NCBI GenBank assembly: GCA_033239005.1
Contig: BSQZ01000094.1
Span: 1,777,622 to 1,841,621, forward strand
Direction: 5' to 3'
Source: Lamellibrachia satsuma
Taxonomy: Eukaryota > Annelida > Polychaeta > Sabellida > Siboglinidae
DNA: 64,000 nt
Both the position numbers and the translations under genes were made by a program. Positions 1 to 51,939 of this stretch are shown piece after piece. Under the pieces are notes generated by a model that saw only the letters and a program-made list of their open reading frames with translations, was not told where the DNA came from and did not search any database. How positions within the stretch are numbered: position 1 is the stretch's first letter; each line of letters starts with the position of its first letter.

Positions 1-239
1 TGTTGAGTGAAGAAACCTTAACAGAGTGTTGCTATATGACATGTTCCTGTCCTTTGTGGTTTACTGCAGGAATTTATTGGTTTTTGCTCTTCCGCTGTTC
101 ATTATTCAATGTGGTCCTCGTCGACTCGACGGATGAACATGGTTCAATGTGCCAACAATCTGTTAAATGAACGAGGAACTTGCTCTTACGCTGAGTGAGA
201 ACGAAACAATTGTTTTTGATGACTCGTACCCGTTCGAAA

Positions 240-522
240 AGAACGATGTTGTTGTACTGAACAATGATGTTCAAGCACTGAACAATGGTGTTCTTCCACT
301 GAACAATTGTGTATGATGTTCTTGCACCGAACAATGATGTTCTTGCACTGAACAATGAAGTTCTTGCACTGAACAATGATGTTCTTGCACTGAACAATTA
401 TGTCCTTGCACTGAATAATTATGTCCTTGCACTGAATAATTGTGTTCTTTCATTGAACAATTATGTCCTTGCACTGAATAATTGTGTTCTTTCACTGAAC
501 AATTATGTCCTTGCACTGAACG
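240..522. repeat. 21-bp minisatellite
   Basis: About 13 tandem copies of a 21-bp unit built on aatgatgttcttgcactgaac, with point variants such as ttatgtcc for tgatgttc. Because 21 is a multiple of three, open frames on both strands run through it; these are not evidence for a gene. Confidence 0.9.
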
Positions 523-762
523 AGCTCTTGGTGTATACCAGCAGGACAGTTATGTTGCTGTGAACATAAACCCTGATCTTCCTTTCCCTTAACACCTTAA
601 ACGAGGACGGACCCTGCCCTTGTGTTGAACGAGAACACTGTTCTTGACCTCCGCTTTTAAACTTGACCTGCGACTTTAAAACACTTACCGCGCCCATGCA
701 ATCGAGTGCATGTTTACAGTTCACGTCGTCACCTCTCTTGTGCCATCTGTACGAGACATCTT

Positions 763-858
763 GTATCATTGTACTCTTGTATCAATGTACTCTTGTATCA
801 TTGCACTCTTGTATCATTGCACTCTTGTATCATTGCACTCTTGTATCATTGTACTATT
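763..858. repeat. 16-bp minisatellite
   Basis: Five to six tandem copies of a 16-bp unit (tatcattgcactcttg, with tgtac variants). Nothing gene-like was seen on either side between 523 and 1254. Confidence 0.85.
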
Positions 859-1254
859 GTATCATTGCACACGTATACATAATAGTCATGTAGGTGACAC
901 ATCAATTATAAAAAGGTCTAACAACGAACGCGTCACATATGCATAAAGCATGCGGTCACTTTGAATACGCAGCATTATGTATCAGTGTCAGTGTATCAGT
1001 ATATACACAACTGAGTAGCTGCGGATACGCCGCGTGTACATTAACATGGCCTCCACGTGTCATGATAGAGTTATACCGCCAAAGCTTCCTGTTTAAAAAA
1101 GACATTATTTACTACAACTAGATACCAGTTGCAACCAGCGGTCGTTTCGCTATAAGAATCTTCGCTTCTAGGAAATAAATATGGGAAAGTTCAGGGAAAA
1201 ACATGTAAAGTCGCTATCAAAACACACATATGAAGTACCAGAAATAAAACTACA

Positions 1255-1470
1255 AGATTATGTATGGAGATAAAGTGACAAGATTATGTATAGACATAAA
1301 GTTAAACGACTATGTATTGAAATAAAGTTGCAATACTATGTATGGGAATAAAGTTACAAGACGATGCATGAAAATAAAGTTAAAAGACTATGTATGGAAA
1401 TAAAGTTACAAGACTATGCATGAAAATAAAGTTAAAAGACTATGTACGGAAATAAAGTTACAAGACTGTG
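1255..1470. repeat. 26-bp minisatellite
   Basis: About eight imperfect copies of a 26-bp unit containing gactatgtat and aaataaagttacaa. The unit start recurs at 1386 and 1412. Confidence 0.8.
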
Positions 1471-2880
1471 ATTGTATGAAAAAACATTAATGCGCACACG
1501 TCACGTTCACTGAACGTCAAAGATCGTTTGAGTGAAAGAAAGATGCAACTCGATTCGCATTCATTGATGTGTCATATTGATTGATAAGTTGCCCGCATTT
1601 TCCATGAAACATGACACCCTTGCCATTCAGGTCATATTGAAACGTGCACTATCTCATTCCGGCCATTCAACCCGCTACGTCACGTCCCCCGGTCAATTGG
1701 CTTATCACTGGGTCCGGGCAGTGCTTTTGTCTGCATGCTATTATAATAATCACGTCTAGTGTCACCGATAGTCTATCTCGCTATCTCTCAAGTGATAAAT
1801 ATGTAAAGCTCGCAGTTGCGTGTGTAGAATCGGTCTATTAGTCAGCCAGTGTTTTCTCGCGCGTTACTTGGTGTGATTAGTTATCTTTTGACGCCGGTTA
1901 CATTTGATCCGGTTCTTTTTGTGGTCGGCGATACCGAAGTCAACTAGCGATCTGCCTCGCTACGTCGGCGTATCGCGCGCGGTTCCGGGCGAGATGCTAT
2001 CGGGAAGCCGCCCGGTGTACCGTGTCATTGCGAATCACTGGTGTTGTGTTTCAAGTCGCGAGACGATTATAAGATCTGTCGGATCATGTCACTTTCTGTG
2101 TATCACAAGTGACTTTGCCATCTTTGTGTGTTACAATCACTTCTCGCAGCGCGTAGCATCACCTTGGCGCGAAGCTGACATTGAGTCTAAAGTGAAAAAG
2201 ATCGCGTGGAAAGTAGATCATGATAGAAGTAGATAGAAAGTAGATAGAAGGGGGCATAAGTGATTAAGCTAAGGTAGATAACATTGCGCGAAGGGATTTA
2301 GAAAGGGACACTGCGGACGGTAGATTGTGAATGATAATGAGTTGGTTGTATGAATGTCTGAGTGCAGATGTCGGATGCTGATGATGAGTATCCCAAACTC
2401 CGCAACGGAAGCAAGATGTCATGATGTGGCACTACCCTGCTAGATATAATGACGTAACCCCAATCCGGCGAGGGAAAAGAGAAGTCATGCTATCAGCCCA
2501 TAACCCGCAAAGGAAGCAAGAAATCAAGATGTGGTCCTCTCCACGCAAGAGAAACGAGATCATTGTTTATCCCCAGTCCCACTAGGGAAATAATCAGGGA
2601 AATGATCAGTCATGCTATCGGTAGTTCCTGTCCGCAACACCGCAAAGAAATACGATGTGTTCCTGTCCTCAAAAGGGAAGCAAGACTGTCACACACATTG
2701 ACTCATCATATCAAGAGAAAAACAGATAACATTTCGGCGGATGTCGAATGGTCATGTCATAATAGTGTAGCAGAACTGGATTAATCACATAGGTTTGCGA
2801 ATTAATGAATGTTGGCTCAACTTCCGACACGCACCGGTGGATGCGTGTGGCAGCCGTTCGTTAACCGCATACCGTGATGG
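1471..2880. other. Stretch with no recognisable gene
   Basis: Only short open frames without protein-family similarity or a convincing splice context. I see no signal-peptide exon that could serve the + strand ADAMTSL-like gene. Confidence 0.5.
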
Positions 2881-3150
2881 TTCGTTCAATACCCGACACG
2901 TTTGGCTATTGGCCCTCCGACAATATACGCACATGGCTACACTTTGTTCAACACCCGACACGATTGGCTATTGGCCCTCCGACAATATACGCACATTGCT
3001 ACACTTTGTTCAACACCCGACACGATTGGCTATTGGCCCTCCGACAATATACGCACATGGCTACACCTTGTTCAATACCCGACACGTTTGGCTATTGGCC
3101 CTCCGACAATATACACACATGGCTACACTTTGTTCAACACCCGACACGCC
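2881..3150. repeat. 62-bp minisatellite
   Basis: Four full copies plus a partial copy of a 62-bp unit: acccgacacg recurs at 2891, 2953, 3015, 3077 and 3139. Copies are nearly identical, so the array is young or homogenised. Confidence 0.92.
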
Positions 3151-3629
3151 TGATTGCAGTTTCTTCAACAGCTTACATATCTCCTTTCCCTGGTCGATGC
3201 AAAGGGAGAACATCGTTAACGTGGGATACACGGGCAGCTGACAGCGTAGGCGACGTGAAATCTTTCTTTAGAATGCACTTAGCTCTTGCGAATTTTGGAA
3301 TATCTCAGATATGCAAGCCAGTCCTGCCATTCCGCCGGTAAATGGTCTGCCCCGCCGCACGGCACAATCCTCGACTCAACGCGAGGCTCAATGCAAGATA
3401 GGGAGCCAATATTTATGGGACGGCTGCCACGTTCTCTCCGTCAGAGAAACAAGTACCTACATCTGACCACCCCAATACTGGGTTGGGTGAATTCGGGAAC
3501 AGTTATGTTCGTATATGAATTACGATTTTCTTTAACCACTATTTAGATTCCTTACTCAACGTTTCGACTATATACAAACTTGATGAACATTTTCACGAAA
3601 ATTATGTTCTTGCATTTAACACGGAGACC

Positions 3630-3895
3630 AAGATGATGCCCAGTCCCGTGTGGAGGACCAAAAATATGCCCAACTCAGGGGAGCGGACCAAGGAGATGCC
3701 CAACACAGGGGAGAGGACCAAGGCGATACCCAATGCAGGGGAGAGGACCATAGAGATGCCTACCTCCGGGGAGAGGACCAAGGAGATGTCCAGCAAGGTG
3801 GAGCGGATCAAGGCGATACCCAACACAGGGGAGAGGACCATGGAGATGCCCACCTCCAGGGAGAGGACAAAGGAGATGCCCAATCCGGCTGACCA
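3630..3895. repeat. 30-bp minisatellite
   Basis: About eight copies of a 30-bp unit containing ggggagaggaccaaggagat. The unit is a multiple of three, so several frames stay open through it; I read these as shadows. Confidence 0.9.
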
Positions 3896-4616
3896 GTGAC
3901 ATGTCCAAACCCATGGCGAGGATAAATATTCTAAATCAAGGTGGAAAAGTCTCGGTAGAGACATTTAGTTGGTCCGCGCTAACCCGAGTCCGACACAGAG
4001 ACAAAGGACCAATTCAAACAGCGTGGAATGTACTTGAACTAGACTACAACTGAGCCGTGGCGACAGACAGGTGTCAACGTCTGGACGACCAGCTGTGACT
4101 CGCGACACTGATCCAGTCACACCGATGTTAATCAAACACACACGGAAACACCCGGGTATCTACCCGCGGGGTGCGAATACCCCATCGCACCTGATAGGAA
4201 GCGTGCGATAAGATCGACAAGGGGTTGTGACCACATCCTGCCGTATGGCAATGTCCTGGGTAACACCCTCGGGGTTAGGCAAGAGACCCGCCTTTCGCTT
4301 GTAGGGAAAGGCGGGGATCCGGGCGGCCGAAAATGTACTTTTCTAGAATATTTCTAATCTTATTAAAATGCAATAAACATGTATTTCGTGTCTACTTGTT
4401 AGTGTACTTATTGAACTCACTGGGCAATAAAAATAACAAATGAAAAAACGCAACATCATGTAACGTCACTCACACACTAGAGCGGTTGATTGTGGACAAT
4501 ATTCGACGATAAACTTAGTCACAATCAAATATTATTTGCAGCAAATTTTTGCTGTTTTTTGATGAGAGTATGGACACCATTATGATATGTTACTGAATGT
4601 ATGTGCTGCGAGGTTA

Positions 4617-4691
<75 letters not shown>

Positions 4692-4693
4692 TG
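4617..4693. repeat. (GT)n(GTGC)n microsatellite
   Basis: A (GT)n tract passing into (GTGC)n. Alternating purine-pyrimidine sequence of this kind can adopt Z-DNA. Confidence 0.95.
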
Positions 4694-4751
4694 TGTCAGA
4701 ACAGTGCGATAGGGAACTTGATTTGGGGTCTGCGAGACGTACTGTAATGCT

Positions 4752-4752
4752 A

Positions 4753-4795
<43 letters not shown>

Positions 4796-4851
4796 TAATA
4801 ATAATAATAAAAACAATAATAATAATAATAACAATAATAATAATAATAATA
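4752..4851. repeat. (TAA)n microsatellite
   Basis: About 33 copies of a TAA/AAT trinucleotide with a few interruptions (tgataa, aaacaa). Confidence 0.95.
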
Positions 4852-4859
4852 CATTTCTT

Positions 4860-7220
4860 ATATGGTGCCCCATCTAAATATTTGTTTATATGGCTCTTTA
4901 CAATGTTTAGTAAAATGAAATAAATGAATATATAATTAAAACTATTTAAAATAATTGCAAGATTCCAAATGTAAATACTAAAAATATAAATGCATAGATA
5001 AATAGATCGAAAAAGATCAGATAAGTAGCTAGATAAATAGTTTAGAACAATTTAGAATTACGACGATAAATGACAATAGCTAAATGTTAAATAATCTAAA
5101 AGAAATATTTATTGTATGTGTGTCTACTTCGGGGTTTGCCCTGGTTGACCGAGAGTGCATCGATCCTTGCGCCAAACCCACGGCCAGGAACCACTTAATT
5201 GTCACGAGTGATGTCGCCTGTCCGCGGGCCGGAGTGGGCGTGATAATCACGCGACTGTCCTCTCCGCGCCGACATCATACACACGCCAGTAAATCTTGTC
5301 TTTACTTTTAAGTGGAGTTAATCATACGAAACAGAATCCTCGCTGTTACGAGCGGGATGGCATGTAACTGGTGGCTGCTCGGTTACACCCGGTGGGTGTA
5401 CGTGTCGTAACGTGCAGCCTCGGTGACTGGCAATGGCTGCGGACTGTCAACGGTTGCGATGCTCCTTGACGTCGGCTGTCGTACGGAGTGCTCGTGACGT
5501 CTTGTCATGTGCGATGGCGTAATGTCAGCAACATATCTAGGGGGGTCTTATGGATCCCAAGAACCCCCTAGGCATCGGGGGCAGTATAAGACCCTCTCTG
5601 CCCATGGCATATATTACTGTAAAGGACAAAGTATATACATTGGAACCAGTGTAAACGTAAGAACCCAAGGGTTGTATTAATTGCAAAATATGTTTTCTAT
5701 AACCAAATTTCGAAGACATTTAACAGCTGTTGAGGCAATGAGCACTCAACTAGTCAGTCCAATTATTTTACCCCGTCAGCAAGCTTAGATCCGTCCAGTA
5801 GTCTGATGTTATACCTGCATATCTGCAGGTGTACAAACATACATAATATGTACATGCTTACCCTACGTGCATACATTCATGCATGCAAGCACGCATAGTT
5901 AGTCAAACTGTTGATGTTGTATTCAATTTTAAAAGTGCCACATCCCAATACAATTAAGGGATGTGACTGTCATAAATACTAGTGAAACCATTTAGCAGTA
6001 TATTTATTACTAACAGTTACCAAGAATGACTTTAATGAGAATACGCTACAGAAACGTACAATATATTATGGTTTAAGTTATAATTTAAACGTACAAACTC
6101 TGGTCGTTTGTTATCGTAAAGTCATATCATATGGTATCAACTATATCTGTTTTAGTATTTTGACCGGTCAAATGCATTTTTAAATAACAACAATAATTTG
6201 ACCGTCATATGTTTATTTTAATGTATCGACTCGAACATCTTGTTTACATTGCGTGAACGACAAGGTCGATATTCACAAATAGGAAACGGTCAAACTATAT
6301 TAAAAATACTGTGGTTCGTTAAACCGCATTTGGCGGTCAATATGCAGAAAATATATACTTTATATTAGATTTTACAATAAAAACAAACATACAGTCCCTT
6401 TCGGATCATTGTACCAAAACAAGCTTATGTGTGGGCGAACGTGTGCGTACTTGGGTGCATAGCTTTGGGGTCTACAGTACAGATAGTAAGCGTGTGCCCC
6501 GGGGTGAATGAGGATCCTCGTGCACACGGGGATAGCGATTAACCGAGGAATGCTGTAAACATTGGCAATAAATGTCGCGGTGAACGACGTCTATGCGCTC
6601 GCTAACAAATAGGATGTTGTGTGAAATATCTGCGCGTCGAGACGTCTGAGCCAGGGGTAACGCAAGCAGCACATGCAGCCGAGACGACGCGCGTCAAATT
6701 GTCTGCATTCCACAAACTTTCGCACACGCGCTCCCTGCTTAGTGTGAGACCCCTGCAGAGCTTGGGTCCCCCGCAGAGCTTGGGTCTCCCGAAACTAACG
6801 GTGTATGAATCCCAGTAGCGCTTAGATATCCAGCGACAATCCACAGACTATGACACCCCATTCGCCATGACGTGTGCAATATACATTAGCTAGTCATAAG
6901 TACATGTGTAATTTATCTTCCCAGTCATGGTGACAACCTTTCCAACATCAATCATTATTACGCGCGTAATGTTCACTCCATGTTCGTTATTGCATCATAC
7001 ATGCTACACAGAAATAGGAGTGGGTTTATCAATTGATCAAACGTGTAATAATGAGAGATTAGTGCAACTTGACAGAAAGTAGAAATGTGTCAGAACGAAT
7101 TATAGCTGTGAACGCGATGATGCATTGCATGATGTGACAAACCCTAAACACAAGCTCTAGCGCAGTTGTTCTTTTAGAATAACCTTCTCATATGACTAAC
7201 GCAAATGTTTCGTGTTTCAG
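4860..7220. other. Upstream flank of the + gene; no exon recognised
   Basis: AT-rich sequence up to the first recognised exon at 7221. That exon begins at a phase-0 splice acceptor, so at least one upstream exon with the start codon and signal peptide must exist. I scanned for ATG plus a hydrophobic run followed by a GT donor and found no convincing candidate. The missing exon may be very short, in this stretch, or left of the window. Confidence 0.5.
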
Positions 7221-29733
<22,513 letters not shown>

Positions 29734-29787
29734 GCGCCGTTTCAAAACATCGATGTATAACCCTAAACGAAACTGATTTAATTCAAA

Positions 29788-29945
29788 CGCCACGTTGCCT
29801 CAGTTCACTCAGTTGTCCGCCCGAGTACTTGTCTACAGACGATCGTAGATGCACATGAACTAATAGTCTTTCGCGCAGTAGTAACAACGTGGATGAAGCT
29901 TCCGAAAGAAGTCGAATTGGTGTTGGAACGAACAGTCTGTCAGGA
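29788..29945 (+). mobile_element. Decayed SINE body, second family copy
   Basis: Shares the order acgttgcctcagttcact, gagtac, caacgtgg, gaagc.tcc, agaagtcgaa(t/g)ttgg(t/c)gttgga with the fuller copy on the - strand at 37752-38060. The tRNA-like head is absent. Confidence 0.65.
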
Positions 29946-30449
29946 GCATAAAATGCTTTGAGCAGTCGTCCGGACCAGATATTCAACCTGTGCGGTTAGT
30001 CTTAAACATATCCCCCTCCCCCTTCCCCCCAAATGAAACCAATTTCGTTTGGAGTCAAGCATCGGTGATTTGGAATGGTTCCTTTAAGAGGCGATGACGT
30101 TGATGTAAAATACACGTTGGATGTACTCACTCCCTGACCAGGTACTTGTTTCTGCTGATTCACACGTACCTCGTCCGTGTCAGCGAGTCACGTGGTACTT
30201 GAAGGTACTTATGACGTCGGCTCCTTCGTGCGTCCAGAGGAAGGTCATTTAAAGGATGACCGTGTCCATGCAATATCCAAGACGTGTTGATACATGTGAT
30301 TCTGTTTTGCTATATTAGACTCACATCGACTGAATGTGATCAATCAAGTCGCCGTGATTTCTATTTCTACGTGTTCCGTCTGATGTCCGTGATGCGGATA
30401 GTTCAATACGTTGGAACGACGTCGGTGCTAAGTACTGTGTGGACTACAG

Positions 30450-30550
30450 TGGGGACAGTGTCGACAATGGTGACAATGTCGACAATGGTGACAATGATGA
30501 CAATGATGGCAATGTCAGCAGTGGTGACAATGTCGACAGTGGTGACAATT
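30450..30550. repeat. 9/18-bp repeat (gtgacaatg/tcgacaatg)
   Basis: About ten 9-bp subunits of the type gtgacaatg, tcgacaatg and atgacaatg. Confidence 0.85.
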
Positions 30551-31364
30551 GTGAAACGTGACAATGCCTCATTGCAACAATAATCTTTGTTGAGCAACCA
30601 ACATGACCACGTGACCACGTCGGCGATATTTGCTGAGTTCAATGATCGTGTATTATATGCGCTGTTTCTACCGTTTTTATTTATATTTAGAATCTAAGAC
30701 ACGCATGGTGTATAAACGGTGTACGTGTAGACATTGTCGTCGTAATTGTAGAATGTTCATTTAGTGTTAGCCCGGGGAGCCGTTAGTGTTGTACGTTGCA
30801 TGGCCGATACCGTTAGTACCGTGTTCATGTCTAGGTCGATAGAGTCACTTTTACGTTCGTGTCTTGATCAATGGGTAATCAATACAGTCACGTCTCCGCA
30901 CTCATCCGTTCGTGTTCTGTTCGTGTCGAGTGTTGGACGAAGCCAACACGGTTACTGCTATGTTAGCACATTAGGCCGACTACCCGACAGTGCCTTTATC
31001 AAATGTCTTAGACAATTTGTTATTCTACAAATGCTTATTATACTTGTCTAGGTGAACGTTGTAAGTAGTTGTTAAACGTCGACGTCGTTTGTCGATAGTA
31101 TTCATCATCAACACACTTTGTTGAAATCACTAGCTGTTGGACCACGTGTTGGCAACTAGACAACAAGACATACACATGTGTACGTATCGTTGATATAAAA
31201 CACTATTTATTATTGATATTACCAATATTGATATTACACGGACAAGTGTGCACATATCACATTACTATTATGTGCAACTCATGTTTCTGTAAAGTGTATA
31301 TAGTGTATATTTTGTATATAACTTAAGAGCTGAATTTCATGTAATTGCACTTTAATGTTGTTAC

Positions 31365-31370
31365 AATAAA
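31365..31370 (+). terminator. Candidate polyadenylation signal of gene A
   Basis: AATAAA in attgcactttaatgttgttac-AATAAA, followed within 25 bp by a T/G-rich stretch (ttgttaatttgtttttg), the expected arrangement for cleavage and polyadenylation. Confidence 0.6.
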
Positions 31371-31529
31371 TTACTTGTTAATTTGTTTTTGTATTTATGT
31401 CATCAGTAAGCAGACTTGTGTAGTTAGTAACATGTGTGTTGCTCTGCTAACGACATGAAGACTTTGTAAAATATTAAAACTAATCTCTGCTCAACGTTGA
31501 AGGAAAAATGAGTAGAAAGGGGAGGAATA

Positions 31530-31533
<4 letters not shown>

Positions 31534-31611
<78 letters not shown>

Positions 31612-31631
31612 TGTGTTTGTATGTTTGTGTG

Positions 31632-31663
<32 letters not shown>

Positions 31664-31765
31664 TGCGTGTGTTTGTGCATGTGTGTGCGTGCGTGCGTGC
31701 GTGTGTTTGTTTGTGTGTGTTTTGTGCGCGCGTGTGTGTGTGTGCGTGTGTGTGTGTGTGTGTTC
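31534..31765. repeat. (GT)n/(GTGC)n microsatellite between the two genes
   Basis: About 230 bp of alternating GT and GTGC blocks with TTTG interruptions, in the intergenic gap between the convergent 3' ends. Confidence 0.96.
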
Positions 31766-31959
31766 GTGGTTATTTAATTAATAATAAATGTTGTGTGCAA
31801 AGATAAAACATCTAAATACAGCCAAATATGTTGCATTCAGTAACTGTATTTACAAATAGATGTTTGGACGTCAGCAAGCTGCCGTATAGCGATTCACACT
31901 CATTAGGATAAGTTCAAGAAGGACGTTTAATTATGTAACCCCATTATGATGAACAGCAG

Positions 31960-32047
31960 CATGAATGAATGAATGCATTAATGAATGAATGAATGAATGA
32001 ATGGATGAATAAGTGAATAAATGAATGAATTAATTAATTAATTAACG
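31960..32047. repeat. (GAAT)n microsatellite
   Basis: Gaatgaatgaat with degenerate ends (taattaatt). In the intergenic gap. Confidence 0.92.
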
Positions 32048-32579
32048 AGGTAACATATACAATTTGTGTTGTGTGTGACCCAAATGTTGCCCACACAAAC
32101 ACTCGTCTTGTTTCCACGCATTTCTCTTATAGACACACATCAAACAAACGAAAGGCAAACCTGCTATTTTCGCACGTAACGCCCCCTTTCTGAAATGATC
32201 AAGTGACGTCCGTTTTATGGATAACGCTAATATAGATTGTCTGTGGTTCGTCAGAGTGACACTGGCAGGTAGAAAGACTATACTTAAAGCAATATTGTCC
32301 GAAAGTTAACACTATGCAACAATACTCAAAAGCAATGATCAATATAGTATTTATAATTGTATCAATTGTAAAGGTGCGTGCTTGCGTGTGTGCGTGTGTA
32401 CGTGTTTGTGTGAGTGCGTGTGTGCGTCTGTATGCGTAGAGGGAGAGAGACACAGAGAAAACGGTAACATTTTTATAGTGTCAATGTCGCAGCGGGATTA
32501 ACGTTGACATTTCGTCACAGTTTGTCACCATACAGATAGTCTCTGTGGCACCAATAAAATAAGCAAGCTTTGCGCTACA

Positions 32580-49139
<16,560 letters not shown>

Positions 49140-50550
49140 CTGAAAGCCACCAATCAGTTACACGCGACAGCATGGCCTATGACACGAAGCACAACATATA
49201 ACCCGAAATAGATGTGCATAGTGCGGTATAAATAAAGACTGACCACCGCATTGTTTAAACAACACTGATCAAGATTGCCGTTTAAAACGGACGTATATAA
49301 AGCAACAAGCCTGTGGACAAGAACTTCAATGGTACATCGAGAGTCCACAATATTTTAATATACGTGTGACAAGATACCGGATGATTCTGTTTTAATCACA
49401 GTTACGTTGTGTTGCTGACATTTACACGGTCGGCAGATAATTTGTTCTGATATTCGTTGAATATATTTTTAAACGTATCGACATTGCAACCGTTTACACA
49501 GTTATGATATATTTTGCTCAAACATAATATACTTATTGACTCTGTTTTAAAGTTTTACATTGCCAGAATGTTTACTCTCAGCAGATAACTTCCTTTAATA
49601 AGTCATCGTCCTCTGTCTGAGTATCATATAATATTGTATGTAACAATGGATACTTCCATGCACTGGACAACCGGTGACGGCTCTCGTGACTAGCTTCCCG
49701 TACTGACAACAGCGCCCTACACCCGTCTACATAGAACGAGAACAAGGTGTCGAGAACAAGGTGTCGAGAACAAGGGCGACCATTACACGGACTAAAGCAC
49801 AGGCTGATTTAATGTAGCACTAATAATTTAGTCCCTTTGATGTCAGTTAAGAAATACCGTTATCATCCTAATCACACCCACGTTTTGCGATATAGACCAC
49901 AGCGCGTTGACACTCTCCATGTATATCTCACAGCGTGTGAGATAGACATACACCCGCGGGTAGATGTTTATCTTCTTGCCGAAGGGTATGGATACAATGT
50001 GAATTATATTGTCACTTGTTCCTTCCTTGCATCGTGAGAGTAACTCATTTAATCATGTAGTATGTAATTTTACAATCAACATATAGCATAATTAATTAGT
50101 AAATATAATTTAACAAGAAACGTGCTATTCGTGATCATCTCACAACAGTAAGAAATGGAGCGACAATCTTTCATTTATCACGGATTAAAACAACTTCAGT
50201 ACTACTTCGTAGAGTAATGACGTAGCTAGGCTAATAACTAGCCACGTAGCGGATTACATGTGGCTTGGATATATTTTGACGCGAGAAAGACGTCGCCGCT
50301 AACGTTATGCCCGATGCAATACGTCGTCAGATGTCGAACGCTACATTAGCGCGCATCACCACCAATGAATCAAACCAAACGCACAGACAAGTTTCAGACA
50401 AAACATAATCATACAGACGTATATCGCATTTATAGTGCACTGGTGTAGGCAGAAGCGCATTGCTAATTCGCTAGAACGAGAATCACAGTTTTAGTCACAA
50501 CACGACACCTTCAATCACGCTAAAGCTGTTTGAATGTTCTATAACTCAAA
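49140..50550. other. Upstream flank of gene B, no exon recognised
   Basis: The missing N-terminal exon of gene B should lie here or further right. I see no ATG with a hydrophobic signal sequence and a phase-0 donor on the - strand. Confidence 0.5.
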
Positions 50551-50564
50551 CGGGCCAGTTTTGT

Positions 50565-50722
50565 TTGAACGGCCTAACTCTAACACGCCAGTCCTGCGTG
50601 CTGTGTGCTTGAATGGCCTAACTCTAACATGCCAGTGCTGCGTGCTGTGTGCTGTGTGCTTGAATGGCCTAACTCTAACATGCCAGTGCTGCGTGCTGTG
50701 TGCTGTGTGCTTGAATGGCACA
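50565..50722. repeat. About 54-bp repeat
   Basis: Three copies of ttgaatggcctaactctaac plus atgccagtgctgcgtgctgtgtgctgtgtgc; the first is shorter. Confidence 0.88.
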
Positions 50723-51086
50723 CCACGTCACTGCCGTTCTTTCACTCGTACGCACTGCCACACGTGTCGCCTACACCTGTTTACAGACTAATACTCAATC
50801 ATGAATCAATTCTCCGCGCTTTAGAATTAACCAATTTAGATATGATCAAATAATCAGGCGATTCTCCGGATGTCTCAACGAAGTAGCTACGCCTGATAAC
50901 GTACCATTGACCATACAACCTGCACGTGGAGCTTCGTTTGTTCAGGACAAAAGTCGATCGTTACGTATTCACTAAGATCTGTGTACTTCCAAGAAAGCCT
51001 ACGGTTGCAAGATCATATCTAGTCGACGTATCACAACAACTAAATCGTCATTCCTACCATGTAGGCTGTATATGTATATAGTACAG

Positions 51087-51359
<273 letters not shown>

Positions 51360-51504
51360 TAACTTCTCAATCTGGTGTCACATCAATATAGAATGTACAC
51401 ACATCAACGTCAGTAGTCAAAAATACATATTTTATGTCTTACTTCAGGATCGTTTACGTTGTCATATGTCAGATGTTGTGTTATAAAATGCATCAGGCGT
51501 GTGT

Positions 51505-51935
51505 ATCTTTGTCAAACGTAAACGTACAACTACAGGCTTTATCGATGCATAACTAGAGAACCAAAACGTAAACGTACAACTACAGGCTTTGTCAATGTAT
51601 AACTAGAGACCCAAAACGTAAACGTACAACTACAGGCCTTGTCAATGTATAACTAGAGACCCAAAAGGTAAACGTACAACTACAGGCTTTGTCCATGTGT
51701 AACTAGAGACACAAAACGTAAACGTACAACTTCAGGCTTTGTCGATGTATAACTAGAGACCCAAAACGAAAACGTACAACTACAGGCTTTGTCGATGTAT
51801 AACTAGAGACCCAAAACGTAAACGTACAACTACAGGCTTTGTCGATGTATAACTAGAGACCCAAAACGAAAACGTACAACTACAGGCTTTGTCGATGTAT
51901 AACTAGAGACCCAAAACGTAAACGTACAACTACAG
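51505..51935. repeat. 50-bp minisatellite, 8-9 copies
   Basis: Unit aaacgtacaactacaggctt plus tgtcgatgtataactagagacccaaaacgt; starts at 51524 and 51574. Confidence 0.94.
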
Positions 51936-51939
51936 GCGA

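Larger units (their letters stand above)
29734..31370 (+). other. Probable 3' UTR of gene A
   Basis: Noncoding sequence from the stop codon to the AATAAA at 31365-31370. It contains a decayed SINE (about 29788-29945) and a short gtgacaatgtcgacaatg repeat (30450-30550). No further open frame of note. Confidence 0.55.

Noticed and set aside
5084..5311. N-terminal signal exon of gene A
   Set aside because: The frame begins with a moderately hydrophobic run, but a phase-0 donor after it is lacking and the frame ends in low-similarity sequence.
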